Source of the DNA: Bradyrhizobium symbiodeficiens
GTDB taxonomy: Bacteria; Pseudomonadota; Alphaproteobacteria; Rhizobiales; Xanthobacteraceae
Reading direction: 5' to 3'
Assembly: GCF_002266465.3 (NCBI RefSeq)
Contig: NZ_CP029427.2
Location: 3,660,501-3,724,500, forward strand
DNA: 64,000 nucleotides
How positions within the stretch are numbered: the first letter of the stretch is position 1; each line of letters opens with the position of its first letter. Shown here piece by piece: positions 43,602 through 52,874 of the stretch. The notes below the pieces were generated by a model. That model was not told the origin of the DNA. It searched no databases and worked only from the letters and a program-made list of their open reading frames with translations. Position numbers and translations under genes: made by a program.

Positions 43602-43985
43602 GTGAAATTCCACATGATCAGCGGCGGCCCAAAGCCGGTCGCACCCTTCAGCCACGCCGTGGAGACCGATGGCTTCGTCTTCGTCACCGGCCAGATGCCG
43701 GACACGCCGCAAGCGCCGGGCGAGTTGCCCGAGGGCATCGTCGCGCAGACCCGCGCAGTGATGGAGAACTTGAAGATCGTCTTGGCAGGCCTCGATCTCG
43801 GCCTCGAGCACGTCGTGATGACGCGGATCTATCTGACGCGTTTCAAGGAAGATTATGCGGCGATGAACGAGACCTACCGCACGTACTTTCCGCCGGACCG
43901 CCTGCCAGCCCGGACCTGCGTCGGTGTCACTGGCTTGGCGTATGACGCATTGATCGAGATCGATCTGGTCTGTCGGCGGTCGTGA
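43602..43985 (+). CDS. RidA/YjgF family protein
   Basis: This 127-residue cytosolic protein of the Rid family hydrolyses reactive enamine/imine intermediates or acts on related amides. Family landmarks are GPKPVAPFSHAVETDGFVFV, GQMPDTPQ, and the C-terminal RTCVGVTGLAYDALIEID, which holds the structural arginine (in PARTCVG) at the trimer active site. GTG at 43602 is preferred because AAGGA is eight bases upstream. An ATG at 43614 is possible. It is 14 bases after the AraC-amidase gene, so both are probably expressed from the sigma-54 promoter. Confidence 0.85.
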   Translation: MKFHMISGGPKPVAPFSHAVETDGFVFVTGQMPDTPQAPGELPEGIVAQTRAVMENLKIVLAGLDLGLEHVVMTRIYLTRFKEDYAAMNETYRTYFPPDRLPARTCVGVTGLAYDALIEIDLVCRRS

Positions 43986-44174
43986 TAGCAGCGTGGGGTG
44001 GATTAGCGAAGCGCGATCCGCAACCTCTGCAAGATGACCGCGCTGCGGCTGCGCTACGATCCCGGCACCAAGACGACCTCGTTCCTCGCGGAGTAGCCCT
44101 CGGCCGGGATGGTCCGGAGGAGGGAGCATCCCAACCTCCCTCCGGCGCGTTGCGGATGATGACGAATTCGTCCT

Positions 44175-44202
44175 TTGCAAGCGCAAGCGGCTTTGTTATA
44201 CG
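44175..44202 (+). promoter_or_regulatory. Promoter candidate for tRNA-Asn
   Basis: TTGCAA (44175-44180) and TATACG (44197-44202) are 16 bases apart and would start transcription about 25 bases before the tRNA. Each hexamer matches the sigma-70 consensus at four of six positions. Confidence 0.4.
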
Positions 44203-44232
44203 CAGCCGCGCGCGAACGACTGGTTCGCCTTT

Positions 44233-44307
44233 TCCTCGGTAGCTCAGCGGTAGAGCATCCGACTGTTAATCGGATGGTCGCTGGTTCGAATCCAGCCCGG
44301 GGAGCCA
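44233..44307 (+). tRNA. tRNA-Asn (anticodon GTT)
   Basis: This is a 75-base cloverleaf. Acceptor TCCTCGG pairs with CCGGGGA (one G-U pair), the D arm GCTC-AGCGGTA-GAGC is present, the anticodon loop CTGTTAA carries GTT, and the T arm has GGTTCGAATCC. Discriminator G and an encoded CCA complete it. Confidence 0.96.
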
Positions 44308-44524
44308 AATTCTACCGCACATTCAACAGTTTACGGTTGCGCCCTCGCGCGATGCGCGATCTCGTTGCCGTGCCTTCTGAACGACGCTTTGCGCGATCGC
44401 GGCCGGGAATCGCATTCAAGCAGATGTGTTGTGGAGTGGCCCCGTCACGCCATGCGGACGGCGCCAAATCGACTCAATTGAAATCGAGCTTCGCGATAGC
44501 CGGATCTTAACGGAGCTGATTCCC

Positions 44525-44698
44525 ATGCCAGACGTCCAGGTCGACCATATGGCCCCCTCGATTCTTCCGGCCGAGATTCCCGAGCTGAGCGACGACGAAT
44601 GCCTGGCCTGTCTGGCGCGAGCGGTCGAGACGCCCGATTCGGCACGGCTGGACGAGGTCGCCGCCCTGATCGGTCGCCTGGCGGTAGCGATCGAATAA
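44525..44698 (+). CDS. Small hypothetical protein
   Basis: This 57-residue acidic protein starts MPDVQVDHMAPSILPAEIPE and ends GRLAVAIE. It has no signal peptide or membrane segment. Two cysteines lie close together (DECLACLARA). A GGAG element is nine bases before the ATG at 44525. The longer in-frame reading from 44426 has no such site. It lies between tRNA-Asn and the methyltransferase gene. I cannot assign a function. Confidence 0.5.
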   Translation: MPDVQVDHMAPSILPAEIPELSDDECLACLARAVETPDSARLDEVAALIGRLAVAIE

Positions 44699-44834
44699 TC
44701 CCGCCCGCCCCCGAGGCGATAAGAAGCCGAAGCCTAGTCCCGCAGGCTAACGGCCGTGTTGCGTTTTGGCCGTGCATGCTCCAAAGATGCCGCGAATTTC
44801 GTCCGCGGCGTCGTCCGCCTTGCAGGGTCCGCAA

Positions 44835-45497
44835 ATGTCCGGTTTCTCGACCGCGCGCCTTAAAATGGTCGATGGCCAGGTGCGCACCAATGACGTCACA
44901 GATCGTCGTGTTCTCGATGCCATGCTCGTGGTTCCGCGCGAGGCCTTTGTGCCGGCCGACCGGCAGGCGCTTGCCTATCTCGATCTCGACCTCGATGTGA
45001 GCGAGGGCGAAGCCAAGCGCTTCCTGATCAAGCCGCAGTTGACCGGCAAGCTGCTCCAGGCCGCCGAGATCGGCGAGGGCGACAACGTGCTGGTGGTCGG
45101 CTGCGCCACGGGCTACCTCGCCGCACTGACCGCCAAGCTCGCGCGGCAGGTGACCGCGACCGAATGCGATTCGGCTTTGGCTGCGAAGGCCAAGGCCGCC
45201 CTGGCTGCGCTGAACCTTGCCAACGTCACCTGTAAGGCCGCGGCCTGCGCCGAAGGCGATCCGTCCGCCGCTCCCTACGACGTGATCATCCTCAATGGCG
45301 CGACTGAGGTGACGCCGGAAGCGCTGCTCGGGCAGCTGAAGGAGGGCGGGCGTCTGGTGGGGGTGTCCGCCGAATCCAGGCCGCCGCGGGCGATGATCGT
45401 GACCCATACCCACGGCGAATTCGGCCATCGGGCCCTGTTCGACGCCGCCGCCCCGGTCCTTCCCGGGCTGGCACGGGCTGCCGCCTTCGTCTTCTGA
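44835..45497 (+). CDS. Protein-L-isoaspartate O-methyltransferase family protein
   Basis: This 220-residue SAM-dependent methyltransferase is of the Pcm type, which repairs isoaspartyl residues in aged proteins. The family N terminus FSTARLKMVDGQVRTNDVTD and the LVVPREAFVP stretch are present, as is the SAM-binding loop VLVVGCATGYLAAL. Compared with canonical Pcm, the usual GTGSGYQ is replaced by GCATGYL. Divergence is typical of the alphaproteobacterial paralogue that sits upstream of tolC. The ATG at 44835 was chosen over an in-frame TTG at 44766 because homology begins there. Confidence 0.82.
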   Translation: MSGFSTARLKMVDGQVRTNDVTDRRVLDAMLVVPREAFVPADRQALAYLDLDLDVSEGEAKRFLIKPQLTGKLLQAAEIGEGDNVLVVGCATGYLAALTAKLARQVTATECDSALAAKAKAALAALNLANVTCKAAACAEGDPSAAPYDVIILNGATEVTPEALLGQLKEGGRLVGVSAESRPPRAMIVTHTHGEFGHRALFDAAAPVLPGLARAAAFVF

Positions 45498-45572
45498 CGG
45501 CCCAAAGCCCGTTAAAATCCCGTTCTGAATCAGAAGTGTGGCCGGGATGCTGCACGTTAAGAGTTTCCACCG

Positions 45573-45594
45573 GGAACTACGCTGAGGTAGTTCC
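45573..45594. promoter_or_regulatory. Dyad in the leader of the TolC-type gene
   Basis: GGAACTA-CGCTGAGG-TAGTTCC is a perfect seven-base dyad 92 bases before the ATG at 45686. It could be an operator or an RNA hairpin. No U-run follows. Confidence 0.3.
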
Positions 45595-45685
45595 GTCGCG
45601 CCGATTCGCATCCTATGTTGCGGCGGGGCAACGACTCCACTCGGTAGATGGTAACCCAGCTCGCGGGCACGAGCCGGGCGCTAGA

Positions 45686-47089
45686 ATGAACGGAAATTTT
45701 GGGATGCATGGGGTGAAGCTCTTCACCGGAGCTGCGGTTTCGGTCCTGCTGCTCGCGCTTGCCGGGCCGACGCCTGCCTTGGCGGATACGATCGAGTCCG
45801 CGCTGGTGCGCGCCTATCAGAACAATCCGCAGCTCAACGCACAGCGCGCCCAAGTGCGCTCGACCGACGAAAACGTGCCTCAGGCCCTGTCCGGCTATCG
45901 GCCCCGGGCCTCGCTCACGGCGAGCGGTGGCTATCAATATCAGGACCTCCAGAGTGGCGTGGGTACCAACGCGATCCATGGAACCACCATGCCTCGCAGC
46001 GTTGGAATCACCGCTTCCCAGACGCTCTACAACGGTAACCAGACTGCCAACCGGACACGCGCCGCGGAGAGTCAGGTGTCCGGCTCGCGCGAAGCGCTGC
46101 GCAGCCTCGATCAAAGCGTCCTTCTCCAAGCCGCCACGACTTACATGGACTATCTGCGCGACTCGGCCACGCTCGAAGTCCAGCGCAGCAACGTTCGGGT
46201 GCTCGAGCAGACGCTCAAGCAGACTCGTGACCGCTTCAATGTCGGCGAAGTGACGCGCACCGACGTCGCACAATCGGAAGCACAGCTGGCAGCCGGCAGG
46301 ACGCAGGCGCTGACTGCTGAAGCGAATCTCAACACGACCCGTGCCACTTATCGCCGCATCATCGGCAATGAGCCGACAAACCTTGCGCCAGGCTCGCCGG
46401 TCGATCGTTTCCTGCCCCCGTCGCTCGCCGCCGCAGTGGAGCTCGGCTTGATTGAGCATCCCAACGTCACCGCCGCCATGTACGGCATCGACGTCAACTA
46501 TTTGCAGGTCAAGGTCGCCGAAGGTGCGTTGCTGCCAACGCTTACGATCCAGGCATCGGCCACGCAGGCCAACGAACAGTCCATCATTCAGTTGCGATCC
46601 TTCAACGCCGCCGCGACTGCTCAGCTTTCGGTGCCGATCTATCAGGGCGGCTCAGAATATGCGTTGATCCGCCAGTCCAAGGAAAACCTGGCGCAGCAGC
46701 GTCTCAACCTCGAAACCACGCGCGACCAGACCCGTGCGACCGTGGTGCAGTGGTGGGGGTCGTTGCAGGCCGGCAAGGCGCAGGTGCAGTCGGCGCAGGC
46801 GCAGGTGACGGCGTCCGAGATCGCGCTGAACGGCGTTCGTGAAGAGGCCAAGGCCGGTCAGCGCACCACGCTCGACGTGCTCAACGCGCAGCAGGCGCTG
46901 GTCAATGCGCGCGTCGCGCTGGTGACCGCGCAGCACGACCGCGTCGTCGCTTCCTATCAGGTGCTGGCTGCCGTCGGCCGTCTGGCGCCGCAGGTCCTGG
47001 GCCTTGCGACCACGATTTACGATCCGAGCGTTCACTACCAGCAGGTCCGCGACAGCTGGGCCGGCGTGCGTACGCCTGACGGGCGCTAA
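45686..47089 (+). CDS. tolC: TolC-family outer-membrane channel
   Basis: This 467-residue outer-membrane protein has an N-terminal signal peptide (LFTGAAVSVLLLALAGPTPALA) and two TolC repeats. Each contains the conserved start of the coiled tunnel (TIESALVRAYQNNPQLNAQR near residue 33) and the beta-strand elements VGITASQTLYNGNQTANRTR and AQLSVPIYQGGSEYALIRQ. It forms the trimeric exit duct for type I secretion or drug pumps. It is not the NodT-type channel coded at 24.7 kb. The ATG at 45686 opens the signal peptide. The gene is followed by popZ in the same direction after 303 bases. Confidence 0.88.
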   Translation: MNGNFGMHGVKLFTGAAVSVLLLALAGPTPALADTIESALVRAYQNNPQLNAQRAQVRSTDENVPQALSGYRPRASLTASGGYQYQDLQSGVGTNAIHGTTMPRSVGITASQTLYNGNQTANRTRAAESQVSGSREALRSLDQSVLLQAATTYMDYLRDSATLEVQRSNVRVLEQTLKQTRDRFNVGEVTRTDVAQSEAQLAAGRTQALTAEANLNTTRATYRRIIGNEPTNLAPGSPVDRFLPPSLAAAVELGLIEHPNVTAAMYGIDVNYLQVKVAEGALLPTLTIQASATQANEQSIIQLRSFNAAATAQLSVPIYQGGSEYALIRQSKENLAQQRLNLETTRDQTRATVVQWWGSLQAGKAQVQSAQAQVTASEIALNGVREEAKAGQRTTLDVLNAQQALVNARVALVTAQHDRVVASYQVLAAVGRLAPQVLGLATTIYDPSVHYQQVRDSWAGVRTPDGR

Positions 47090-47392
47090 CACCCGTAGGC
47101 GTCCGGTCGGCCTCGCGATGAGACGAGGCCGACCAGCGCTTTGCTTGCAATCGTCAAATTCCCTGACATAGCCTTGGCAAGACGATGCGGGTCGATTCGG
47201 CTCGCATTGATGCTGCGTGCGTAAAGCTTGAGTACCGGGGGCAGGGGCGCACCGCTGTACGTTGAGCCGTGATCTGGGGACAAGTCGGGCTGCCGCGACG
47301 AAAATGTCGGGCCACCCATCCGGAACCGGCCAATCCCGTCGTGCTTGGTGTAAAACAACGCATGCGAGGGCGTTGATGATGTGGAGTCGGAG
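47090..47392. other. Intergenic region with no recognised element
   Basis: Between tolC and popZ there are 303 bases with no gene that I can support. It must hold the popZ promoter, but I see no confident -35/-10 pair, no long dyad and no known repeat. A GGAG at 47383-47386 is the popZ ribosome-binding site. Confidence 0.5.
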
Positions 47393-48163
47393 ATGACGCA
47401 GCCTGCAAAGGTCACAGAACCCTCGATGGAGGAGATTCTGGCCTCGATCCGGCGCATCATTGCCGACGATGAAGCCAAGCCGCCGCCGGCAGAAGCCGCC
47501 AAGCCAGCGCCGGCCGCGGCTGCGCCAAAGCCGCAGGTCATGAACGACATTCCGCCGTCCAAGGTCGCAGCCGCCAAACCGGCCGCCGAGAAGCTCGCAC
47601 CAGCCCCCGCCGCAAAGCCTGCTCCGCCTCCGCCAGCTGCCCCTGCGGCGGATGCGTCAAACAACCAGGACGATATCGACGCGCTGCTGGCAGGGCTTGA
47701 CGCGGCCACGCCTGCGCCCGAGGTCCGCGCGCCGGAACCCGAGCCTGAGCCTGAGCCGGAGCCTGAGGCCGACGTGCTCGAACTGACCGACGAGATGGCG
47801 ATGGACCCGACGCCGCCTCCGCCGCCGCCGAGCTTCCGCAAGGTCGAGCCGCGCGACGATCTCGAATTCGCCGAATCGCCGCCGCGCCCGACGCCGCCGC
47901 CGTCCTACGCGCCGGTGGACTTCGACGCGCCCCCGGTGCCGCCGCAGCAGCCGATCCTGGCGCAATCGACGGTCTCGGCGGTCGAATCCGCCTTCAATTC
48001 CCTGGCCCATACGGTGCTCAGCAGCAATGCGCGGACGCTGGAGGATCTGGTCAAGGAGATGCTGCGTCCGATGCTGAAATCCTGGCTCGACGACAATCTG
48101 CCGGGCATGGTTGAACGCATCGTGAAGGCCGAAATTGAGCGGGTCTCGCGCGGCGGCCGCTGA
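47393..48163 (+). CDS. popZ: Polar organizing protein PopZ (DUF2497)
   Basis: This 256-residue intrinsically disordered scaffold forms a polar matrix that anchors the chromosome origin through ParB and recruits cell-cycle factors. Three parts are visible. The N-terminal helix (PSMEEILASIRRIIADDE) binds client proteins. Residues 25-185 are a low-complexity alanine/proline/acidic stretch, with five consecutive EP pairs in the run EPEPEPEPEPEADV. The C-terminal helices drive oligomerisation (ESAFNSLAHTVLSSNARTLE, then LVKEMLRPMLKSWLDDNLPG). The disordered part is much longer than in Caulobacter and more proline-rich. The ATG at 47393 has GGAG six bases upstream. valS follows after 124 bases. Confidence 0.9.
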   Translation: MTQPAKVTEPSMEEILASIRRIIADDEAKPPPAEAAKPAPAAAAPKPQVMNDIPPSKVAAAKPAAEKLAPAPAAKPAPPPPAAPAADASNNQDDIDALLAGLDAATPAPEVRAPEPEPEPEPEPEADVLELTDEMAMDPTPPPPPPSFRKVEPRDDLEFAESPPRPTPPPSYAPVDFDAPPVPPQQPILAQSTVSAVESAFNSLAHTVLSSNARTLEDLVKEMLRPMLKSWLDDNLPGMVERIVKAEIERVSRGGR

Positions 48164-48287
48164 CACGGCCCTGCGGCCCCGATAAAGCCCTGCTCCTGCG
48201 GCATATTCGGCCTGCGGATCGGGCCGGAAAGCCGCTGCCGCTGAGCTTCCCGTTGACTTGACCCGCGCACGCGGCTTTCTAGCGCCC

Positions 48288-51164
48288 ATGATCGAGAAAA
48301 ATTACCAGCCCGCCGATATCGAAGCCCGCATGTCCGTGGTGTGGGAGGACAGCCTTGCGTTCAAGGCCGGCCGTCCCGACCGCCGCGATGCCGTGCCCTT
48401 TACCATCGTGATCCCGCCGCCGAACGTGACGGGCTCGCTGCACATGGGCCATGCCCTCAACAACACGCTGCAGGACATCCTGTGCCGGTTCGAGCGCATG
48501 CGCGGGCGTGACGTGCTGTGGCAGCCCGGCACCGACCATGCCGGCATCGCCACCCAGATGGTGGTCGAGCGGCAGCTGATGGAGCGCCAGCAGCCCGGCC
48601 GCCGCGAGATGGGCCGCGAGAAGTTTCTGGAGCGGGTCTGGCAGTGGAAGGCCGAGAGCGGCGACACCATCATCAACCAGCTCAAGCGGCTCGGCGCCTC
48701 CTGCGACTGGTCTCGCGAGCGCTTCACCATGGACGAGGGCCTCTCGAAGGCCGTCGTCAAGGTGTTCGTCGAGCTGCACCGTGACGGCCTGATCTACAAG
48801 GACAAGCGGCTGGTGAACTGGGACACCAAGCTGCTCACCGCGATCTCGGATCTCGAAGTGCAGCAGACCGAGGTCAAGGGCCACCTCTGGTATCTGCGCT
48901 ACCCTATCGAAGGCAAAACATTCAGCCCCGAGGATCCCTCGAGCTTCATCGTCGTCGCCACCACGCGCCCCGAGACCATGCTCGGCGATACCGGCGTTGC
49001 CGTGCATCCGGAGGACGAGCGCTATCTGAAGCTGGTCGGCAAAAACGTGATCCTGCCGCTGGTCGGCCGCAAGATTGCGATCGTCGCAGACGACTATTCC
49101 GATCCGGAAAAGGGCTCGGGCGCGGTCAAGATCACGCCGGCGCACGACTTCAACGATTTCGAGGTCGGCAATCGCCACGGCCTCGCCCGCATCAGCGTGA
49201 TCGACCGGGAAGGTTGTCTCGATCTCGTCGACAACGAGGACTATCTGCGCGACCTGCCGGAAGGTGCTGCGCAGTTCGCCGAGGAATTCCACAAGGTCGA
49301 CCGCTTCGTCGCGCGCAAGCGTATCGTCGAGCGGCTGGAATCGTTCGGCTTCGTCGAGCGGATCGAGCCGCACACCCACATGGTGCCGCACGGCGACCGC
49401 TCCAACAGCGTGATCGAGCCGTACCTGACCGACCAATGGTATGTCGATGCCAAGACGCTGGCAAAGCCCGCGATCGCGGCGGTGCGTTCGGGCGAGACGA
49501 ATTTCGTGCCGAAAAACTGGGAAAAAACCTATTTCGAGTGGATGGAGAACATCCAGCCCTGGTGCATCTCGCGCCAGCTCTGGTGGGGCCACCAGATCCC
49601 GGCCTGGTACGGTCCGGACGGCAAGGTGTTCGTCGCCGAGACCGAGGAGGAGGCCGTCAGCCACGCGCTCGGCTATTACGTCGAGCAGGAAGTCATCACG
49701 GCCGAGCAGGGCCGTGAGATGGCGCTCGACCGCAACAAGCGCGAAGGCTTCATCACCCGCGACGAGGACGTGCTCGACACTTGGTTCTCTTCGGCGCTGT
49801 GGCCATTCTCGACGCTCGGCTGGCCCGCGGACGCGCCCGAGGTGCAGCGCTATTATCCGACCAATGCGCTGGTGACCGGCTTCGATATCATCTTCTTCTG
49901 GGTCGCCCGCATGATGATGATGGGCCTGCACTTCATGAAGGAGGTGCCGTTCTCGACCATCTACATCCACGCCCTCGTCCGCGACGAGAAGGGCGCCAAG
50001 ATGTCGAAGTCGAAGGGCAACGTCATCGATCCGCTCAACCTGATCGACGAATACGGCGCGGACGCGCTGCGCTTCACGCTGGCCGCGATGGCGGCGCAGG
50101 GGCGCGACATCAAGCTCGCCACCAGCCGTGTCGAGGGCTACCGCAATTTCGCGACCAAGCTGTGGAATGCGTCGCGCTTCGCCGAGATGAACCATTGCGC
50201 CGTGCCCGACGGTTTCGAGCCGGCGAAGGCCAAGGAGACGCTGAACCGCTGGATCGCGCATGAGAGCGCGCACACCACGCGCGAGGTGACCGAGGCCATC
50301 GAAGCCTATCGCTTCAACGACGCGGCAGGCGCGATCTACCGCTTCGTCTGGAACGTCTATTGCGACTGGTATGTCGAGCTCGCAAAACCCGTGCTGCTCG
50401 GCCCCGACAGCCCGGCCAAGGACGAGACCCGCGCCATGGTCGCCTGGGCGCGCGACGAGATCCTGAAGCTGCTGCATCCTTTCATGCCCTTCATCACCGA
50501 AGAGCTGTGGGAAGTCACAGCGAAGCGCGACGGCCTGCTCGCGCTGGCGCAATGGCCGCTGAAACCGGCCGCTCCGACGCCCGAGCAGCTTGCGATGCTG
50601 GCTGCGACGACAGGGGCGACCGATCCGCTCGTCTCGCCGGCCTGGGTGCTGCCGATCTTCGACCATGCCGACTTCAGCGATCCCAAGGCGGAAGCCGAGA
50701 TCGGCTGGGTGATCGACCTCGTGACGCAGATCCGCTCGGTGCGCGCCGAGATGAACATCCCGCCGGCGACGCTGACAGCGCTGGTGCTGGTGGGCGCCTC
50801 GACTGAAACCAGGGAGCGCGCGCCGCGCTGGACCGATGTCGTCAAGCGCATGGCCCGGTTGTCGGACATCTCGTTCGCCGACCACGCTCCCGACGGAGCC
50901 GTTCAGCTGCTCGTGCGTGGCGAAGTCGCCTCGCTGCCGCTCAAGGGCGTGATCGACGTCGCCGCCGAGCGCACGCGTCTCGACAAGGAGATCGGCAAGG
51001 CCGACGCCGATATCAAGCGCGCCGAGTCCAAGCTTGCGAACGAGAAATTCGTCGCCAACGCGGCCGAGGAGGTCGTCGAGGAGGAGCGCGAAAAGCGTGA
51101 GGCCGCGATGGCCCGCAAGGCCAAGCTGCTCGAGGCGCTGGAGCGGCTGAAGCAGGCCTCGTAA
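48288..51164 (+). CDS. valS: Valyl-tRNA synthetase
   Basis: This 958-residue class I synthetase attaches valine to tRNA-Val. The HIGH motif is HMGH in PPPNVTGSLHMGHAL. The KMSKS loop is complete in GAKMSKSKGNV. The connective-peptide editing domain has TTRPETMLGDTGVAVHPEDE. The C-terminal coiled coil typical of ValS is in the last 70 residues (RTRLDKEIGKADADIKRAES). The ATG at 48288 gives the normal N terminus MIEKNYQPADIEARMS. It stops two bases before the end of the convergent glycosylase gene, so the two transcripts must overlap. Confidence 0.96.
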   Translation: MIEKNYQPADIEARMSVVWEDSLAFKAGRPDRRDAVPFTIVIPPPNVTGSLHMGHALNNTLQDILCRFERMRGRDVLWQPGTDHAGIATQMVVERQLMERQQPGRREMGREKFLERVWQWKAESGDTIINQLKRLGASCDWSRERFTMDEGLSKAVVKVFVELHRDGLIYKDKRLVNWDTKLLTAISDLEVQQTEVKGHLWYLRYPIEGKTFSPEDPSSFIVVATTRPETMLGDTGVAVHPEDERYLKLVGKNVILPLVGRKIAIVADDYSDPEKGSGAVKITPAHDFNDFEVGNRHGLARISVIDREGCLDLVDNEDYLRDLPEGAAQFAEEFHKVDRFVARKRIVERLESFGFVERIEPHTHMVPHGDRSNSVIEPYLTDQWYVDAKTLAKPAIAAVRSGETNFVPKNWEKTYFEWMENIQPWCISRQLWWGHQIPAWYGPDGKVFVAETEEEAVSHALGYYVEQEVITAEQGREMALDRNKREGFITRDEDVLDTWFSSALWPFSTLGWPADAPEVQRYYPTNALVTGFDIIFFWVARMMMMGLHFMKEVPFSTIYIHALVRDEKGAKMSKSKGNVIDPLNLIDEYGADALRFTLAAMAAQGRDIKLATSRVEGYRNFATKLWNASRFAEMNHCAVPDGFEPAKAKETLNRWIAHESAHTTREVTEAIEAYRFNDAAGAIYRFVWNVYCDWYVELAKPVLLGPDSPAKDETRAMVAWARDEILKLLHPFMPFITEELWEVTAKRDGLLALAQWPLKPAAPTPEQLAMLAATTGATDPLVSPAWVLPIFDHADFSDPKAEAEIGWVIDLVTQIRSVRAEMNIPPATLTALVLVGASTETRERAPRWTDVVKRMARLSDISFADHAPDGAVQLLVRGEVASLPLKGVIDVAAERTRLDKEIGKADADIKRAESKLANEKFVANAAEEVVEEEREKREAAMARKAKLLEALERLKQAS

Positions 51165-51166
51165 GC

Positions 51167-51769
51167 CTATTTCGGAAACGGCTTGCTCAGAAACTTCGAG
51201 CCCCTGACGCCATAGCGCCAGGGCAGCTCGATCGCCTTGGTGATGCCGATCCGGATGCCGGCCACCACCTCGACGTCTTCCGTCCGCGCATGCAGCGCGA
51301 TCGGCGGTCGATCGAGGGGCAGGGTGTTGTGGGCGATGGTGATGCCGAGCGCCTCGGTCAGCTTGCCCGGGCCCGAGCACAGCGCGTGCACATCCTGGAG
51401 ATGGCGGCGGCGGCGCATCGCCGCCAAGCCATGTGTCGGCTCCAGCGCGCGGATCAGCACGGCGGCCGCTGAGCCAGCCTCCTCGCAAACGAAGTTGACG
51501 CACCAATGGATGCCGTAGGAGCGGTAGACATAGGCATAGCCGGGCGGGCCGAACATGATCTGGTTCCGCGGCGTCGGCCCGTTGAAGGAATGCGCCGCCG
51601 GTTCGGTATGATGATAGGCCTCGACCTCGACGATGAGGCCGCCGACGCCGTCTACCAGCATGGTCGCACCGATCAGGTCCGGCGCGACCTCGCGGACGTC
51701 GCGATCGAAAAAGGCTCGCTTCAGGACCTTGCCGAGCCGTGGTGTGGAAGTCTTCGATACTGGAGCCAT
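51167..51769 (-). CDS. 3-methyladenine DNA glycosylase (AAG/MPG family)
   Basis: This 200-residue monofunctional DNA glycosylase removes alkylated purines. The family has the signature EVEAYHHTEPAAHSFNGPTP, in which the glutamate (EVEAY) activates the catalytic water and the tyrosine intercalates into DNA. Further landmarks are MFGPPGYAYVYRSYGIHWC and LCSGPGKLTEALGIT. It has an ATG start at 51769. It is convergent with valS, leaving no terminator room. Confidence 0.9.
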   Translation of the reverse strand: MAPVSKTSTPRLGKVLKRAFFDRDVREVAPDLIGATMLVDGVGGLIVEVEAYHHTEPAAHSFNGPTPRNQIMFGPPGYAYVYRSYGIHWCVNFVCEEAGSAAAVLIRALEPTHGLAAMRRRRHLQDVHALCSGPGKLTEALGITIAHNTLPLDRPPIALHARTEDVEVVAGIRIGITKAIELPWRYGVRGSKFLSKPFPK

Positions 51770-51899
51770 TCGAGGTGAGAATCGCTTGAGAACAGAGCAG
51801 GATATTGCCCATATCTGCCATGTTCCCTGAAGCGGCGCGAGCCGGGTTGCGGCAGGCAGGCAGACAGACTAGGTAGGACCTGAACAGACCGGACAGACC

Positions 51900-52856
51900 A
51901 TGGTCGTTATTGTCGATACCATCACGAACCCGCTGCGCCCGCGTCACCCTGAAAAGGTGAATCGTCCCGACTCCGCTTCGCCGCCGAAGCCGGACTGGAT
52001 TCGCGTGCGCGCGCCCAACACCCGCGGTTATGCCGACACCCGCAATATCGTCCGGTCGAACGGCCTGCACACGGTGTGCGAGGAGGCGGGCTGCCCGAAT
52101 ATCGGCGAGTGCTGGGACAAAAAGCACGCAACCTTTATGATCATGGGTGACACCTGCACCCGGGCCTGCGCCTTCTGCAACGTCAAGACCGGCCTGCCGA
52201 ACGCGCTGGATGCGGCCGAGCCGCGGAACGTCGCGGAGGCCGTGGCCAAGCTCGGCCTTGCCCACGTGGTCATCACTTCTGTCGACCGCGACGATCTCGC
52301 CGATGGCGGCGCCGAGCATTTTGCCGAGACCATCCGCGCAATCCGCACCGCGTGCCCCTCGACCACGATCGAGATCCTGACGCCCGACTTCCTGCGCAAG
52401 GAGGGGGCGCTCGAGGTGGTCGTTGCCGCCAAGCCCGACGTCTTCAACCACAATCTCGAGACCGTGCCGTCGCGCTATCTGACGGTGCGGCCGGGCGCGC
52501 GCTATTTCCATTCGATCCGGCTGTTGCAGCGGGTCAAGGAGCTCGATCCCACCATCTTCACCAAGTCCGGCATCATGGTCGGCCTCGGCGAGGAGCGCCA
52601 CGAGGTGCAGCAGGTGATGGACGATCTGCGCTCGGCCGACGTCGATTTCCTCACCATCGGCCAGTATCTGCAACCGACCCGCAAGCACCACGCCGTGATG
52701 CGCTACGTGCCGCCGGACGAGTTCGCCTCCTACGAAAAGGTCGCCTATACCAAGGGATTCCTGATGGTGTCGGCGAGCCCGCTCACGCGCTCGTCGCATC
52801 ATGCCGGCGAGGATTTTGCGAGACTGAAGGCCGCGCGGGCCGCCAGCGCCCGCTGA
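51900..52856 (+). CDS. lipA: Lipoyl synthase
   Basis: This 318-residue radical SAM enzyme inserts two sulfurs into protein-bound octanoyl groups to make lipoate for pyruvate and 2-oxoglutarate dehydrogenases. The auxiliary iron-sulfur cluster motif C-x4-C-x5-C lies in CEEAGCPNIGECW. The SAM cluster motif is CTRACAFC. The sequence also shows TSVDRDDLADGGAEHF, NHNLETVP and SGIMVGLGE. The C-terminal RSSHHAGEDF holds the serine that ligates the auxiliary cluster. It has an ATG start at 51900 and is followed by ratA after 18 bases, a common alphaproteobacterial pair. Confidence 0.97.
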   Translation: MVVIVDTITNPLRPRHPEKVNRPDSASPPKPDWIRVRAPNTRGYADTRNIVRSNGLHTVCEEAGCPNIGECWDKKHATFMIMGDTCTRACAFCNVKTGLPNALDAAEPRNVAEAVAKLGLAHVVITSVDRDDLADGGAEHFAETIRAIRTACPSTTIEILTPDFLRKEGALEVVVAAKPDVFNHNLETVPSRYLTVRPGARYFHSIRLLQRVKELDPTIFTKSGIMVGLGEERHEVQQVMDDLRSADVDFLTIGQYLQPTRKHHAVMRYVPPDEFASYEKVAYTKGFLMVSASPLTRSSHHAGEDFARLKAARAASAR

Positions 52857-52874
52857 ACCGCCATCTGAGTCACC

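Noticed and set aside
43982..44242. 86-codon frame after ridA
   Set aside because: It runs into tRNA-Asn and has no ribosome-binding site or recognisable sequence.
47465..47800. Proline/glutamate repeats as a minisatellite or assembly artefact
   Set aside because: The frame is intact and flanked by the conserved PopZ N- and C-terminal segments, so it is the normal disordered linker.
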